From NCBI RefSeq assembly GCF_000004825.1, contig NW_008805086.1:620001-684000 (forward strand): 64,000 bases of DNA, in the 5' to 3' direction. Under the pieces are notes generated by a model. The model was not told where the DNA came from. It saw only the letters and a list, made by a program, of their open reading frames with translations, and ran no database searches. Below are positions 34,464 through 45,969 of the stretch, one piece after another (positions within the stretch are counted from its first letter, which is position 1; each line of letters opens with the position of its first letter). The translations under genes were made by a program, and so were the position numbers. This DNA comes from Heterostelium album PN500 (Eukaryota > Evosea > Eumycetozoa > Acytosteliales > Acytosteliaceae).

Positions 34464-35133
34464 TAAAAATTAATTTAATAAATATATCTTTTTTTTTTCT
34501 TCCTTTGCTTACTATCTATACTACTATGAAAAAATGAAAAGAAAGAATAGATTGTTGATGTTGATGGTGATTGATTGATTGATTGATGATTTAATTTTCT
34601 TTTGTTTTAAGTCAAAGTTACTTTCTTTGTTTGCAAAGAAAATTGTTTGTTTTTTTTTGAATGGTGATTTTGATATTGTCAAAATAAAAACTATATGCTT
34701 GGATATCAATAGAATTAATATGACATCTGAATCGTATTAATAAACTATGAAGATGTAGACAAAATTTTGTGGTTGTTTAAAAGAGAAACAAATTCTCTCT
34801 CATAATTTGTGTTTTTTTTTTTTTTGTAATTTTTTCTTAAATGGTGGTTTTGAAAAGTTTTTCAACTTTTGAATTCTAAAAAAATCTTATTTTTTTTTTT
34901 TCAAAGATTTGATGATATCATATTTTGCACTTTAGATATACATTAATTTGGATCAGACAACGATACAAAGTCAAAACAAACAAATAAAACATTGAAAATT
35001 ACAAATTAAACAAAATTAGAGTTTCTATTTTATTTTATTTTAATTTTTTTTTTTTTTTTTTTTTTTCAAAGATTACTTGTTTTTAAAAGAAAATTGTATT
35101 TTTTTTTTTGATTTTTTTATATTGAAGATCTAT
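34464..35133. promoter_or_regulatory. Shared upstream region of the CG-1 gene (-) and TELO2 (+)
   Basis: 670-bp divergent promoter region, extremely A/T-rich. It has a T run of about 24 at 35043-35066 just before the TELO2 leader and several T8-T12 runs. No named element is recognised. Confidence 0.4.
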
Positions 35134-38100
35134 ATGAATTTAAATAAAACAGTGGGTGCTTTATTAAGATTTGTCATGACTGATAATAATACTATTGATG
35201 AAGTTGAAGATCACGATGATGATCATCAGCTTATTGACAAAAGTAATAATAACAATAACAATAATATAAATATATTTCAAATAATAGATACATTGAAGAG
35301 ATCAAATGATATTGGTGTTGTTATCGCTAGAATAGATCAATTATCAAGTTTAATAAGAGATAGCAGTAACAACAACAACAACAACAATAATATAAAAAAT
35401 TATTCATCCATATTGGATGTATTAATTAATGATGTATATCCAAATTGGTATCAAGCACTTCCAGATAAACAAAGAACACAATTTCAATTGTTGTTCCTAC
35501 CTTTCAATTCACCAAATCTTTATTTAGATGCCTATATATTTATAACGTATTATCTCGATTCAAATATCAACAACGATAACAACAATAGCAACAACAATGA
35601 TCAACAATTATTATTTATTATAAATCTATTATCAAATAAATTAAATTATAATCATTTATTTGAATCTATAATAATAATATCAAACAATAACAATAGCAAT
35701 AGCAATAATAATAATAATAATAAAAGTCAGATAGATCAAGTTGTAATATCAATAGCTACATTACCAGATAGAATTAGAAATATATTATTTAGATTAAAAA
35801 AGAATAGCAATAATAGTAGTAGTAGTAAAAGCAATAATAACAATGATTTATATGATAGCTTTGAATCAATGTTTGTATTATGTTTACACCAATATTCATT
35901 AATAAAATATTTCTTACTAATATTATTATAACATTTAAATGAACACTAGTGTATATTTCAATAATATATATAGATATTTAGTTACATATATCGATGAGCT
36001 TCCATTGATAGTTAAACAACGATCACTATCAGCAGGGAATGTTGAATCTAATTTAGTTGATTTTCTAAGTGCATTCCTATCAAAAGTTATAAAGATTGGT
36101 TATCATGGTATGGAGTGTAATTAATAATAATAATTTATTATATTAAGAATTGTTAATTAATATACATTCATTTCACAGATCAAATAGTTGGAATATTCAT
36201 ACAATCATTATTCAATAATCAAAAGTATATAGATGTAAAGATAAAGTTGATTTCAAATACACTTTTATCTATCTATGGTAGTGGATTAGATAGATTATTA
36301 GATACTTTAGTAATTTATTTACCTAAATGTATGTTGTTAATATAAAATAATTAATATTAACTTTCTATTCTAACTTTTGATTTATATCTAAAATTTAAAA
36401 TCTAATAGTTAAACAATCAATTTATTATAATATTATATCTGTATTTAAATTAATATATAAACAACAACAACAATCAATGATAATATCGATAGTTACAAAC
36501 AAACTACTGGTAAATAAATATTATAGTATAGATGTACAAAATTATCTTTTACATTTATTATCTTCCATTGGTATGTTAACATTTTATAATTTGTTTATAT
36601 TATTATTCTTTAAAAGTTTAACATATTTTAACTAAACTCTTTTATGTTCAACTTATATATATATATATTGGATAGATAATTCGATTTTAAAGATATGTTT
36701 AAATAATATATTAAAGAGTTGGTCTGATAGTTATTATATTAGACATTGTACAGTTGAACATCATTCAAGTAAATACTAGTATCATATATATATATTATCA
36801 TATGATTTCTCTTTATTAATTAGTTATTTATTGTGATGTATAGGTTTAACAAGATCATTAATTTACTTTTTAAAGAATACTAGTGTGGAACAACTTGAAG
36901 AGTATCAAGTGAAACCATTGTTTTTAAAGGGTATAGATGTACATTTAAAATCAACCATTCAAAATGTAAATATCGAGGGAATGCTGTTGGCAGAGGTATT
37001 CTCTAGTTTCATAAAGTCAGAGACACCATTGTTATTCGATCATCTCACCTCTCAAGAAAGATCTTCATTAAATTTGGATTTCAATTTGAATGATGATAAT
37101 AATAATAATAGTACAACAGAAACAACAACAGAAACAACAGAAGCAACAACAATCATCAACAAAAATAGCAACAAAAACAAGAAACAACAAGAAGAAGAAG
37201 ATAGAAAGAAAAAGATACAAATGAAATTGGAGAAAGAGTTTAGTAAATATGATGATCCTGATATGATTGTAGAGGATAACGACGACGACGATGATGAAGA
37301 TGGCGATATTGATAGTATTACAAGAGTAACTGAGATTGATGAATCATCTGATGGTAAACAAATATTAGATAGTGACGATGATCTTAAACCCTATAATTTA
37401 GAAGATGATGAATCAGATTTGAAAGCTGTCAAAAAGAAATTGTATGTATAACAAAATAATGATTATATTTAAGCGATTGTTATCAACACAATTATTTCTG
37501 TTATTCATCTATTAGATATCTAAGAGATTGTATGATGGAGTTTCAAACAAATAAACATACAGCAGAGTCGTGGGAGAGCGCTTTGATATCGATTGCATCT
37601 ATAGTTTGGTCGAATCCCGATGACTTGGATGAACTGAGTGAGTCTGTAACCAAGTCGCTGTTGCACCTCACCAATGAATATGGTGTGGATAATTTCGAGG
37701 TGGTTAGACACGAAGCGTTGGTTGCACTCGCTGTCAATTCCACCAAAATCGTTGTGAAATACTTGACCGATTGCTTCTATCAGAACACCTTTAGTTTGGG
37801 ACAGCGACTTGAGATTCTCTCGGTGCTGACAGACGCAGCACAAGAGCTCTCTGGCTACAAAGAGGAGAAAGCCAAACAGATGCAAGACCAACAGAAACAA
37901 ATCCATGAAAAGCTCGCAAAGAACAATCCATTTATTCTACAACAACAAAATAAACAACAACAACAACAGCAATCAAACATACCAACTCAGTTTATTGGAA
38001 TTACAAGACGTTGGGGTGTTCCGACCAGACCAAAACTTCAAGCGAAAACCAACGTATTCCATCAATTGTCACCAATGTTTTTCTATCCATTTTTATCAAA

Positions 38101-38707
38101 ATATGATAAAGTTACACAAAGGTAAGTTGCTCGTTATTATAATAGAAATATGATTGGTTGATTCAATCTAGATTCTAATCATATTTAAACTATAGTTATT
38201 CAATAGATTTGAAGGGATTCGATATATTCTTGTTATGTAGGTTAATACATGCACTAGCTGTATTTGTAGAGTGTTCTGGTAATTCTCTTCACACGAAAGA
38301 CATGGCAAAGGAACTCTATAAATTTATATGGCCGCTTAGATATCATACAGACATATCAGTTAGACGAGCAATCATATTCAGTTTCTCAAGAATATTCTAT
38401 ACCATTTCCAATGATATCATCAAAATCGACTATCAAGATGAAATTGAAGAGTTAAGCTCATGGTTAATAGGTAATTTTATTATTACTGCTATTTTTATAG
38501 CGAATTATTTAAAGAATTATTAGGAGATTTAACTAATTTAAAAATTTTATTATTATTAACGACCAATAATCGAAACATTTATTTATTTATTGGCACCAAT
38601 ATAATTCTCATTTTTTTTTAGATATTGCAAATAATGATGCTGATAAGGATTGTAGAGTAATGTCAATGGGTGTATTATCAAAGATTTATGAATCTTTTCA
38701 TAAATAA
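35134..38707 (+). CDS. telo2: Telomere length regulation protein TELO2/Tel2 (TTT complex)
   Basis: TELO2 with TTI1 and TTI2 forms the TTT co-chaperone that matures PIKK kinases (ATM, ATR, mTOR and others) through HSP90/R2TP. Nine exons: 35134-35870, 35950-36107, 36179-36328, 36409-36570, 36676-36768, 36844-37441, 37516-38121, 38196-38470, 38622-38707. All phases agree and give 954 residues (human 837; the excess is mostly Asn runs). Conserved landmarks: TRSLIYFLKNTSVEQLEEYQ...GMLLAEVFSS, VRHEALVALAVN, LGQRLEILSVLTDAAQELSG, SPMFFYPFL and DADKDCRVMSMGVLSKIY. The first intron (35871-35949) uses GTTTGT...CACTAG and is the least certain join. The ATG at 35134 was chosen over the one at 35176. An acidic Asn/Thr-rich insert at ~37080-37440 sits where HSP90-client adaptors carry CK2-type sites. 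Confidence 0.9.
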
Positions 38708-39992
38708 TAATCGAAATAAACAATATCAATATTATTATGTGAAAGATCAAAATATATTAATCAAAATTAATCATATTAATTATCACGACAATCACAACAG
38801 GTAACAATATTTTTAAAACTGTCTTATTAACTTGAAACGAAAAGATAAAAAATATTTCATTAAATCGTTACTTAAAATGGTTATTGTAGTAATAAAATTA
38901 AAAATTTGATATGGTATTATAAATAGGTTGGTGGAGTGATTTTTTTAAAAAAGTAAGTATGAATACGGTTAGGTTAGGTAATACCTTTTAAAATTGGTAA
39001 AATCATTATCATCAATTATTCTTTTAAATTGATTATGAAACAAAAAATATGAGCTGTGTTAGCAGATAGTAGATTGGGTTAGTTGTGATCATGCGGATAC
39101 TTGGAAAAGCTACTGATAAAAACAAACATAAATGCGATCCAAAAAAAAACAATTGGATTGACAATATCAATGGGTTTCTAATACCTCCCGATATTTCTTG
39201 ATTCTCACATATCTCCCTCGAATATTTATTTATAAACCGGTAACAAGATTCTTGTTCTAAAATTAACATTTTAGAATTATAATAATCAAATCAACTGACA
39301 CTTCAATAATTTATTAAGAATTCAACTATCACAATTGAAAACAGTTTATGGACACGATTTCAAATAACTTAAATTAATAGTCCAGCTATTTAACAAAAAT
39401 TAAAAATATTCGAATAATATCAACATTCAGTGAATCAACAAAATATCAACCCAAAGAAATAACCAACAAGTTAATCTACAATGAACACCAAATTAGTTAA
39501 TCAAGAACAGATTTCTGAGATTGGGCAACAACACTGGTCGAAGAAATCCAACAGTATAAATACCATGGAAATCCACTATGGAAATTAATTAATTATTCAA
39601 AATTATTCAACATTATTATATGTTTATATGTATATTATAATATGATATTATTACCATTGTAAAATAACAATTCTACATACTCTGGTCTTTACTTCTATCA
39701 TTTCATCGATGTTTGTCTACCTTGTACCATCTGGATGACCTGTTAGTTTTCAACGCAACTAAAAAGAGGTCATTCCTTTGGATATGGAGATGGAAAGTAA
39801 GACTACGGAGATAATTAGTTTTAAAGCATTGTGTTGTTGTTAAGTACTTACTAATTAATATTCATTCAGATGTAGTGCTTGTTTTTGCCAAAATAAAAAG
39901 TATCCTTTCCACTGAGTCTTTTCATACCACCAAAGGTTTTACAAAGTTTCAAGCTTTTGATTAGAGAGCAGCTTGTTGGAAAGCTGTTGATT
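38708..39992. other. Intergenic region with weak coding-like fragments
   Basis: AT-rich. A 78-codon ATG frame lies at 39269-39033 (-) with a protein-like first half (MLILEQESCYRFINKYSREI). A 35-codon ATG frame lies at 39481-39588 (+). Neither could be joined to other exons and neither matches a family I know. Confidence 0.3.
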
Positions 39993-40363
39993 TTAAGTGT
40001 TGAGCTCAGTGGCAGAGAAATTAGTACATGGTTCCTTCATGCACTTGGCAGTGATTATATCTACGTGATAGTAACTGCTGGATCTAGTAGATTTATCTTG
40101 TGGATTGAGTGGAAATAGAAAGTAGGAGTTATCAATTTCAAATCTTACACTATTCTTTATGATAGGATTTTAAAAGTTGTTTAATGTTTTGTTTATTTAA
40201 AATTAAATTAAATAAACAATTTAAATTTAATTTGTTTAAAACTAATAAAAAAAAAAAAAAACTAAACAACTTTTAATAAATCTTTAAAATTAAAATAGGA
40301 TTGTCTTAATAATGAAGTTGGTTTTGGTTGATCAACCCTATTCGATATCTCACATCTTGGCAT
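39993..40363 (-). CDS. Possible two-exon small protein or gene fragment
   Basis: ATG at 40363 opens MPRCEISNRVDQPKPTSLLR and onward to about 40268, where a GTTTAG donor is possible. An AAAG acceptor at ~40155 continues in phase 0 with NSVRFEIDNSYFLFPLNPQD down to a TAA at 39993. The result is about 85 residues. Composition is clearly protein-like. The acceptor is not the usual TAG, and only 64 bp separate it from the upstream gene, so it may be a remnant. Confidence 0.35.
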
Positions 40364-40427
40364 TTCAATTTATAAAAATATGGAAAAACAAGTTTTATTC
40401 CATTATTTTTTTATTGATATTATATTT

Positions 40428-40925
40428 TTAAATTTTAAAAGGAGCAACAGCACATCCATTAATAAAATAGTGACGTTCAAATCTATGTTTATATCTATAA
40501 TGAATAATAATTGGACTATTATTCACATTTACTATTTTAAAAGAAGTTGAAAAATTTCCAGCAGGAATAGTATACTTGTTAAAATTCTTGTAAAAAGGAT
40601 ATCTAGTACCATATTCATTCTTAATATCGTCTCCTTGTTGCACATAAAGCTCACCATGCGTAACATCAATTTTATCTAAAATATTATTTATTGTTAATTT
40701 TTTAGTTTTAAAATAAATTGTAAATAAATTCATACCAAGATATCCTTTTAAAGATATAGTTCTTTCATTTCCATTCACATGAATGACAGCTGAGGTAAAA
40801 TTAACCTTTGGCGCACGGAATCCTCTATCATTGGTATGACATGGAGTCAACTTTAGATTATAATCTTTTGCTGTGATTACAAAAACCAAAAGAGAAAAAA
40901 TAAATAAATTGAATATTAATTTCAT
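40428..40925 (-). CDS. Small secreted protein, unknown family
   Basis: Single-exon frame of 165 residues from the ATG at 40925 (the frame reaches a few codons further up but without an ATG). Residues 1-19 are a typical signal peptide (MKLIFNLFIFSLLVFVITA), so the product is secreted or lumenal. The mature part is basic, with two cysteines (near the start and near the end, perhaps paired), N-glycosylation sites (NFT, NFS) and a beta-rich pattern. The small size and Cys placement faintly recall lipid-binding ML proteins, but the usual cysteine pattern is absent, so I make no assignment. Coding-like fragments on the same strand flank it on both sides. Confidence 0.65.
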   Translation of the reverse strand: MKLIFNLFIFSLLVFVITAKDYNLKLTPCHTNDRGFRAPKVNFTSAVIHVNGNERTISLKGYLGMNLFTIYFKTKKLTINNILDKIDVTHGELYVQQGDDIKNEYGTRYPFYKNFNKYTIPAGNFSTSFKIVNVNNSPIIIHYRYKHRFERHYFINGCAVAPFKI

Positions 40926-41049
40926 TTTCAAATACTAATTAAAAGAAAAAAATAATTTTGAATTATAATTTTTATAATTCAATTTCAATTTATAGTTTTT
41001 GATAAATTGAAATACAAGTTTATAAAATAAAATAAACAAATCAATTTTT

Positions 41050-41433
41050 TTAGAATTTACTAGTATAGATGAAGTGTTGACCACCAAATTTTAATTTTTT
41101 TCCATCTGGTTTAAGGTTTAGAGTTAAACTATTAGAATTATTGATAAAATAAAAAGTAGGTGGATCTATTGATAATCGGATAAATTGGTATATTATTAAA
41201 AATGATAAAATAAAAGGAAGTATCTTGCTTGATTTAAAAAAATACTAGTGTAAGAAGGGTATTTTTATTGTTGTTTTTATAGAGTGAATAAAACATTGAG
41301 ATAAATTGATTGCCTCTAACATCATATTGTACGGAGGGTTGGACATATGATCATTTAACACGGTGTAGATTAAAAGTAAAGTATAAATTATTATTTTTAA
41401 AATAATGAAGAGAAACAACAACAACTTGATCAT
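41050..41433 (-). pseudogene. Secreted-protein-like gene with one in-frame TAG, or an unresolved spliced gene
   Basis: From the ATG at 41433 one frame runs 128 codons to a TAA at 41050 and is interrupted only by a TAG at 41245-41247. The start is signal-peptide-like (MIKLLLFLFIILKIIIYTLL). The end reads DPPTFYFINNSNSLTLNLKP and onward, which looks like real protein. Either the TAG is a disabling change in a host gene, or it belongs to an intron acceptor (ACACTAG) whose donor I cannot place. It is not clearly similar to the neighbour at 40428. Confidence 0.35.
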
Positions 41434-43181
41434 TATCTGTTGGTATTAACATTATCCTTTAGTGTATACAGTAACATACCTCATGATATGCTTAGAAACT
41501 ACAATCACTTAACATCACAACTATAGATTGAGAGATGACCAGATTGTCAGTTTATAACAATTTTATTTCTTGATTGAAATATATATTTAAAAAGTGAATA
41601 GTTACATTTCGTATTTAAATTTAACCAATAATCTTATCACAATTGTGCTGGTTAATGATGTTGACCATATATATTTATTGTTATAATAAATGTCAATCTC
41701 TTTATTATCACATTCTCAGTTTTACATCTTTTCAGATAGAAAACAACAACATCCAACCAAAACAAAAAATGCTTTTCAATTTGCAAGACATTTTAAAAGT
41801 AACCATTGTGGTAATAAAAGATGGAAGTAAGTTGGGTGTGAATAAATAACCTTATAAAATATCAGTCCACATGTACTTTATTTTGCTATATGATATCAGT
41901 GAGTTTGGTTGTTGTTGTTGTTGTTGTTGTTGACATATCAAATACATATTTTTAAATTCCCTTAATATTTGCATAACCCCTGATCACTGGGTGGTGTTGA
42001 GAGAGTGTACAGCGCTAATTTATATATGAGAGAGTGATAAATATTATATGATATGTGTTGTTTGATTCAATTTGATTTTTGATCGATATTGTGCTCATAC
42101 AAGCTTCTATTTTTTTCAATTGTTTAGGGTGGTTAGTGTAATAATAATGATGATTAAATTTGAAATTAAAAGTTTTTTATCATATCGAGTGTTGTTGTGT
42201 GCTAATTTTATTTTGTGAGGAAATTTTGTGATTTGATTGTGATACAGATTGTGTATTGAGTTTTAAGTGGTGTGTGGTTTCACCAGAGTTTGAAATAAAT
42301 AATCAAACTAATGACAAATCCAGAGACTGACGAATTAATTTATTTTGATGATTACTTTCAATTCTATTAATTTGATGAAAGGGAGGTGGTGATCGGGGGT
42401 AATATAATGAATATAAATGTGGACGTTTAAAAATAAATATGTGTAGGAGTAGAAAGATGTTAACTCCCATTTTCATTTAATCAAGATTGTTGAGCTAATG
42501 AGAAAACAGCTGCTTTAAAAATTGTGGTATGTTGAGGTGTAGGGAGAAACTAAAAACACAACCACTCTTTACCTTGCCTGTATTCATATTTTTATATACA
42601 TTGTTTATCTTTTTAATTTGGTGGTTCAAAGTGGAAATGGAACATATGTGTAGTAGTAACTTTATAACTTGAAAATATCTACTGTTGTTGTTATTGGTAA
42701 ATTGATAGATTTTCGTTTTGATTATCAGAGGAACAAAATATAACAACACCTAATATTATCAACAACAACAACTAAAAAACTCTGCTTATCCATACAAGTT
42801 TGTCTGTTGTTGTTAAATAACAATTCCAAAAATATGATAAAATTGATAAATCACAATAACATTTGTTGAATCTGTTGCTGATATCACATATGGATTATCA
42901 TATGATCATAGGTTAAATAAATATGTTTAATGTGGGATGATGGATGGTGGCGTAATGTGGTGGTTTTAAATGTTAGTGGTTGATGGCACCTATTGATTTT
43001 TACCCTTTTTGTACAATTAATGATTAAAATTCAATTTCCTTCCGACTATATATAGAGGTACTTGAAGTCAATTTGAATCCATCAAATCATTATTTAAATT
43101 TTATATATTATAAATATATAAAAACAAAACAATCTTTTTTCCTTTAAAGAAATAACTAATATTTTTTTAAATAATATTAGA
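41434..43181 (+). promoter_or_regulatory. Upstream region of the matrix-protein gene
   Basis: 1.75 kb without a supported gene. TATATATA at 43047-43054 lies 128 bp before the matrix-protein ATG and is followed by A/T-rich leader sequence, a good core-promoter candidate. A (GTT)n tract lies near 41905-41930. An ATG at 41769 in a good A-rich context opens only a 26-codon frame. Confidence 0.45.
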
Positions 43182-45394
43182 ATGAATAAAAATAAAATCA
43201 TTATATTAATAACCTTACTACTGTGTAGTTGCTTTGTAAAAGGTAAATATTTAAAAGAATTGGAATATTTATAAAATATATAAAAACTTACTTACCATTT
43301 CCATTATCATTGATTTTCTTATTTAAATAATTTACAGCTGAAGTTGAAAATACAGAAAATTGTGGAGAGAATTGTGGTCAGACTTGTACTTTTAATTTTG
43401 AGTGTGCCTCTTTCAATGCTTGTCAACAAGGAGCCTGTTTAGGTGGTAGATGTTCAGTCGTCAGTGTAAAATGTCCAGAATTGCGTTGCGGTGTCAATGG
43501 TACATGTAATGCCATGACTGGAAAATGTCAATACAATTGCGCAAGTGCCACCTGTTGTGACGACGGTAACGCCTGTACCAAAGACTCATTCAGTGCAACC
43601 AGTGGTTGTGCCAATACTCCAATCCCAGGTTGTTGTAATTCCAACAGCCAATGTACCAATACCAATCCATGTACTACCAATGCCTGTGTAAATAACAAAT
43701 GTATAGCCTCTCCAATTGCCGGCTGTTGCGAGTGTGACAACGACTGTGACGACAACAACAAATGTACCAACAACAAGTGCTCCAACGGAAAATGTGTTTC
43801 CACCCCAATTCCAGGTTGCTGCAGCAAGAACTCCGACTGTCCATCCGACAAATGTAACACCGGATACTGTGGATTCGACAACAAGTGTTCCAGCCGTCCA
43901 ACTGGTAAATGTTGTACCTCCGACAAGGGTTGTGACGACAAGAACTCATGTACTCTTGACAAATGTAACGCTGACGGTAGCTGCAGCAACACGCCAATTC
44001 CAAACTGTTGCACTTGCGACACTGAATGCAAGAGCGATGCCTGTTCCACTGCCTCCTGTAGCAACGGACAATGTGTCACCAAGCCAAAGAACTGTGATGA
44101 CGGTAACAAATGTACTTCCGACTCGTGTAGCAACGGTAAATGTACCAGCACACCAATTCCAAACTGTTGTAACTCTGTCTACGATTGTAAGAACGGTCCA
44201 TCATGTTCTACCGCCAGCTGTATGAACAACCAATGTTCCTACAAACCAAAGGATTGTAGCGATGGCAACATCTGTACCTACGATTCATGTAACAACGCCA
44301 CCAACTCTTGTAATAACGTCAACATTGCCGGTTGTTGTAACACCGCCAATGACTGTGCCGCCAACTGTCCAGCCTGTTCCACCGCCGTCTGCTCCGGTAA
44401 CAAATGTACCTACACTCAAATGGTTTGCAATGACAACAACGCCTGTACCTCTGACCAATGTGATGCCGCCACCGGAAAATGTAAATTCACCCCAATCCCA
44501 GGATGCTGTAGCAACGCCAACGACTGCGCCAAGAATGCTCCACCATGTACCACTCCATCATGTAACGGTAACAAATGTACCTATATCCCAATGGTTTGTA
44601 ACGATAACAACGAGTGTACCAACGACCAATGTGATGCCGCCACCGGAAGATGTAAATTCACCCAAATCCCCAACTGTTGCTCATGCGACGACGACTGCAG
44701 AAACGGACCATCCTGCTCAGTCGGATCGTGTTCCAACCGTCAATGCGTCTACAAGACCAAGAATTGCAATGACAACAACGCCTGTACCTACGACAGCTGT
44801 TCGAACTCAACCAACCAATGTACCAATACCCCGATAAGCTGTAATGACAACAACGCCTGTACCACAGACTCCTGTGACAAGGTCACTGGCTGCTCAAACA
44901 AACCAGTCGACTGTGTCGCCAAGGATGCCTGCCACCGTGCATCATGCTCAAATCAAGCTGGTTGCGTACAAACTCAAATCACCTGTGACGACAACAACAA
45001 GTGTACCACCGACTATTGTGATGCCGTCAAGGGTTGCGTCTTTGTGCCAATGAACTGCAATGACAACAACATCTGTACCTACGACAGCTGCTCGAACAGC
45101 ACCGGCTGCAGTCACACCAACATCGCCGGTTGTTGCGCTTGTGACAACGATTGTGACGACAAGAACAAATGTACCGACGACTACTGCAAGGACAACAAAT
45201 GTTACCACAAGGACAACGGAAACTGCTGTAAGGTCGACACCGACTGTAAGGCACCAGTCGACGCATGTTCGATCAGAGCATGTGCCAACGGTATGTGTGT
45301 ATACAACCAAATGAACTGTGATGACGGTTTGGATTGTACCAACGATTTCTGTTCCGCCGGTGTCTGTAAACACACTTGCAAGAGTTGCAACTAA
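43182..45394 (+). CDS. Cys-repeat extracellular matrix protein (ecmA/ecmB-type, Dicty_CTDC repeats)
   Basis: Exon 1 43182-43242 encodes a signal peptide (MNKNKIIILITLLLCSCFVK). Exon 2 is 43338-45394, joined phase 1, giving 705 residues. After a short Cys-rich head the protein is about 22 repeats of ~24-30 residues of the form C(D/N)D(G/N)NxCT.D.C....G.C..TPI..CC, the repeat known from the D. discoideum stalk-tube and slime-sheath proteins EcmA and EcmB. It is therefore predicted to be a secreted, heavily disulphide-bonded matrix protein made by prestalk/stalk cells. Codons prefer C in third positions (TGT excepted), as in highly expressed genes. The last residues are CKHTCKSCN, with no membrane anchor. 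A TATA box lies 128 bp upstream. I cannot tell whether it is the orthologue of ecmA or of another family member. Confidence 0.9.
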
Positions 45395-45969
45395 AAACAT
45401 TTAGAGAGTCATCTCCATATATATAAAAACAAAATATAACATAATACAACAACAACAACCAACTCTACAAAATTGTCATATGATAATAATAATTAATTTT
45501 TAAAAAAAAAAACAAAAACAAACAAAAAAATAATCAACAAACCATTTTTTTCTTATATTTTTTAAATGTATATTCAAAAAATTTGTATAAATATAATATA
45601 ATGATATTTATAACATCAAAGCATAGCTTATATCAATAAATTCTTTTTTTTTAAATCTAATCTAAATTATATTTGCTAATTTGAGATATTATTGAACACC
45701 AATTAATTAATGATTGTGTTTTTTTTTTTTTTTAAGTATATAATAATTATATAAGTATATAATAATTATATAAGTATATAATAATTATATTAATATATAA
45801 TTAAAATAGACAATTAACTTTTTTTTTAAAAAATTTAAAAATAACCAAATAAATTTGTCTTTTTTTTTTTTTTTTTTGGAACCGTTAATAGATATAATAT
45901 TATAAAAGTTTAAAATCAATGTTATATTTTAATATAACAATCAATAACTTTGTATAGTTAAAAATAAAC
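45395..45969. other. Intergenic region with a 19-bp tandem repeat
   Basis: 575-bp AT-rich spacer. It includes three perfect copies of a 19-bp unit (AAGTATATAATAATTATAT) at 45734-45790 and T runs near 45720 and 45861. Confidence 0.7.

Noticed and set aside
39481-39588. Possible mobile-element remnant between TELO2 and the secreted-protein gene
   Set aside because: Several short protein-like readings occur, but none matches a recognisable element protein and no terminal repeats flank them.
42495-42749. 84-codon minus-strand frame upstream of the matrix-protein gene
   Set aside because: No ATG at its start and AT-rich, low-information composition.
43528-44151. Long minus-strand open frame (207 codons) opposite the Cys-repeat protein
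   Set aside because: It mirrors the repeat codons of the plus-strand gene, has no ATG context or splice structure, and its Leu/His/Gln repeats are the complement of the Cys repeats.
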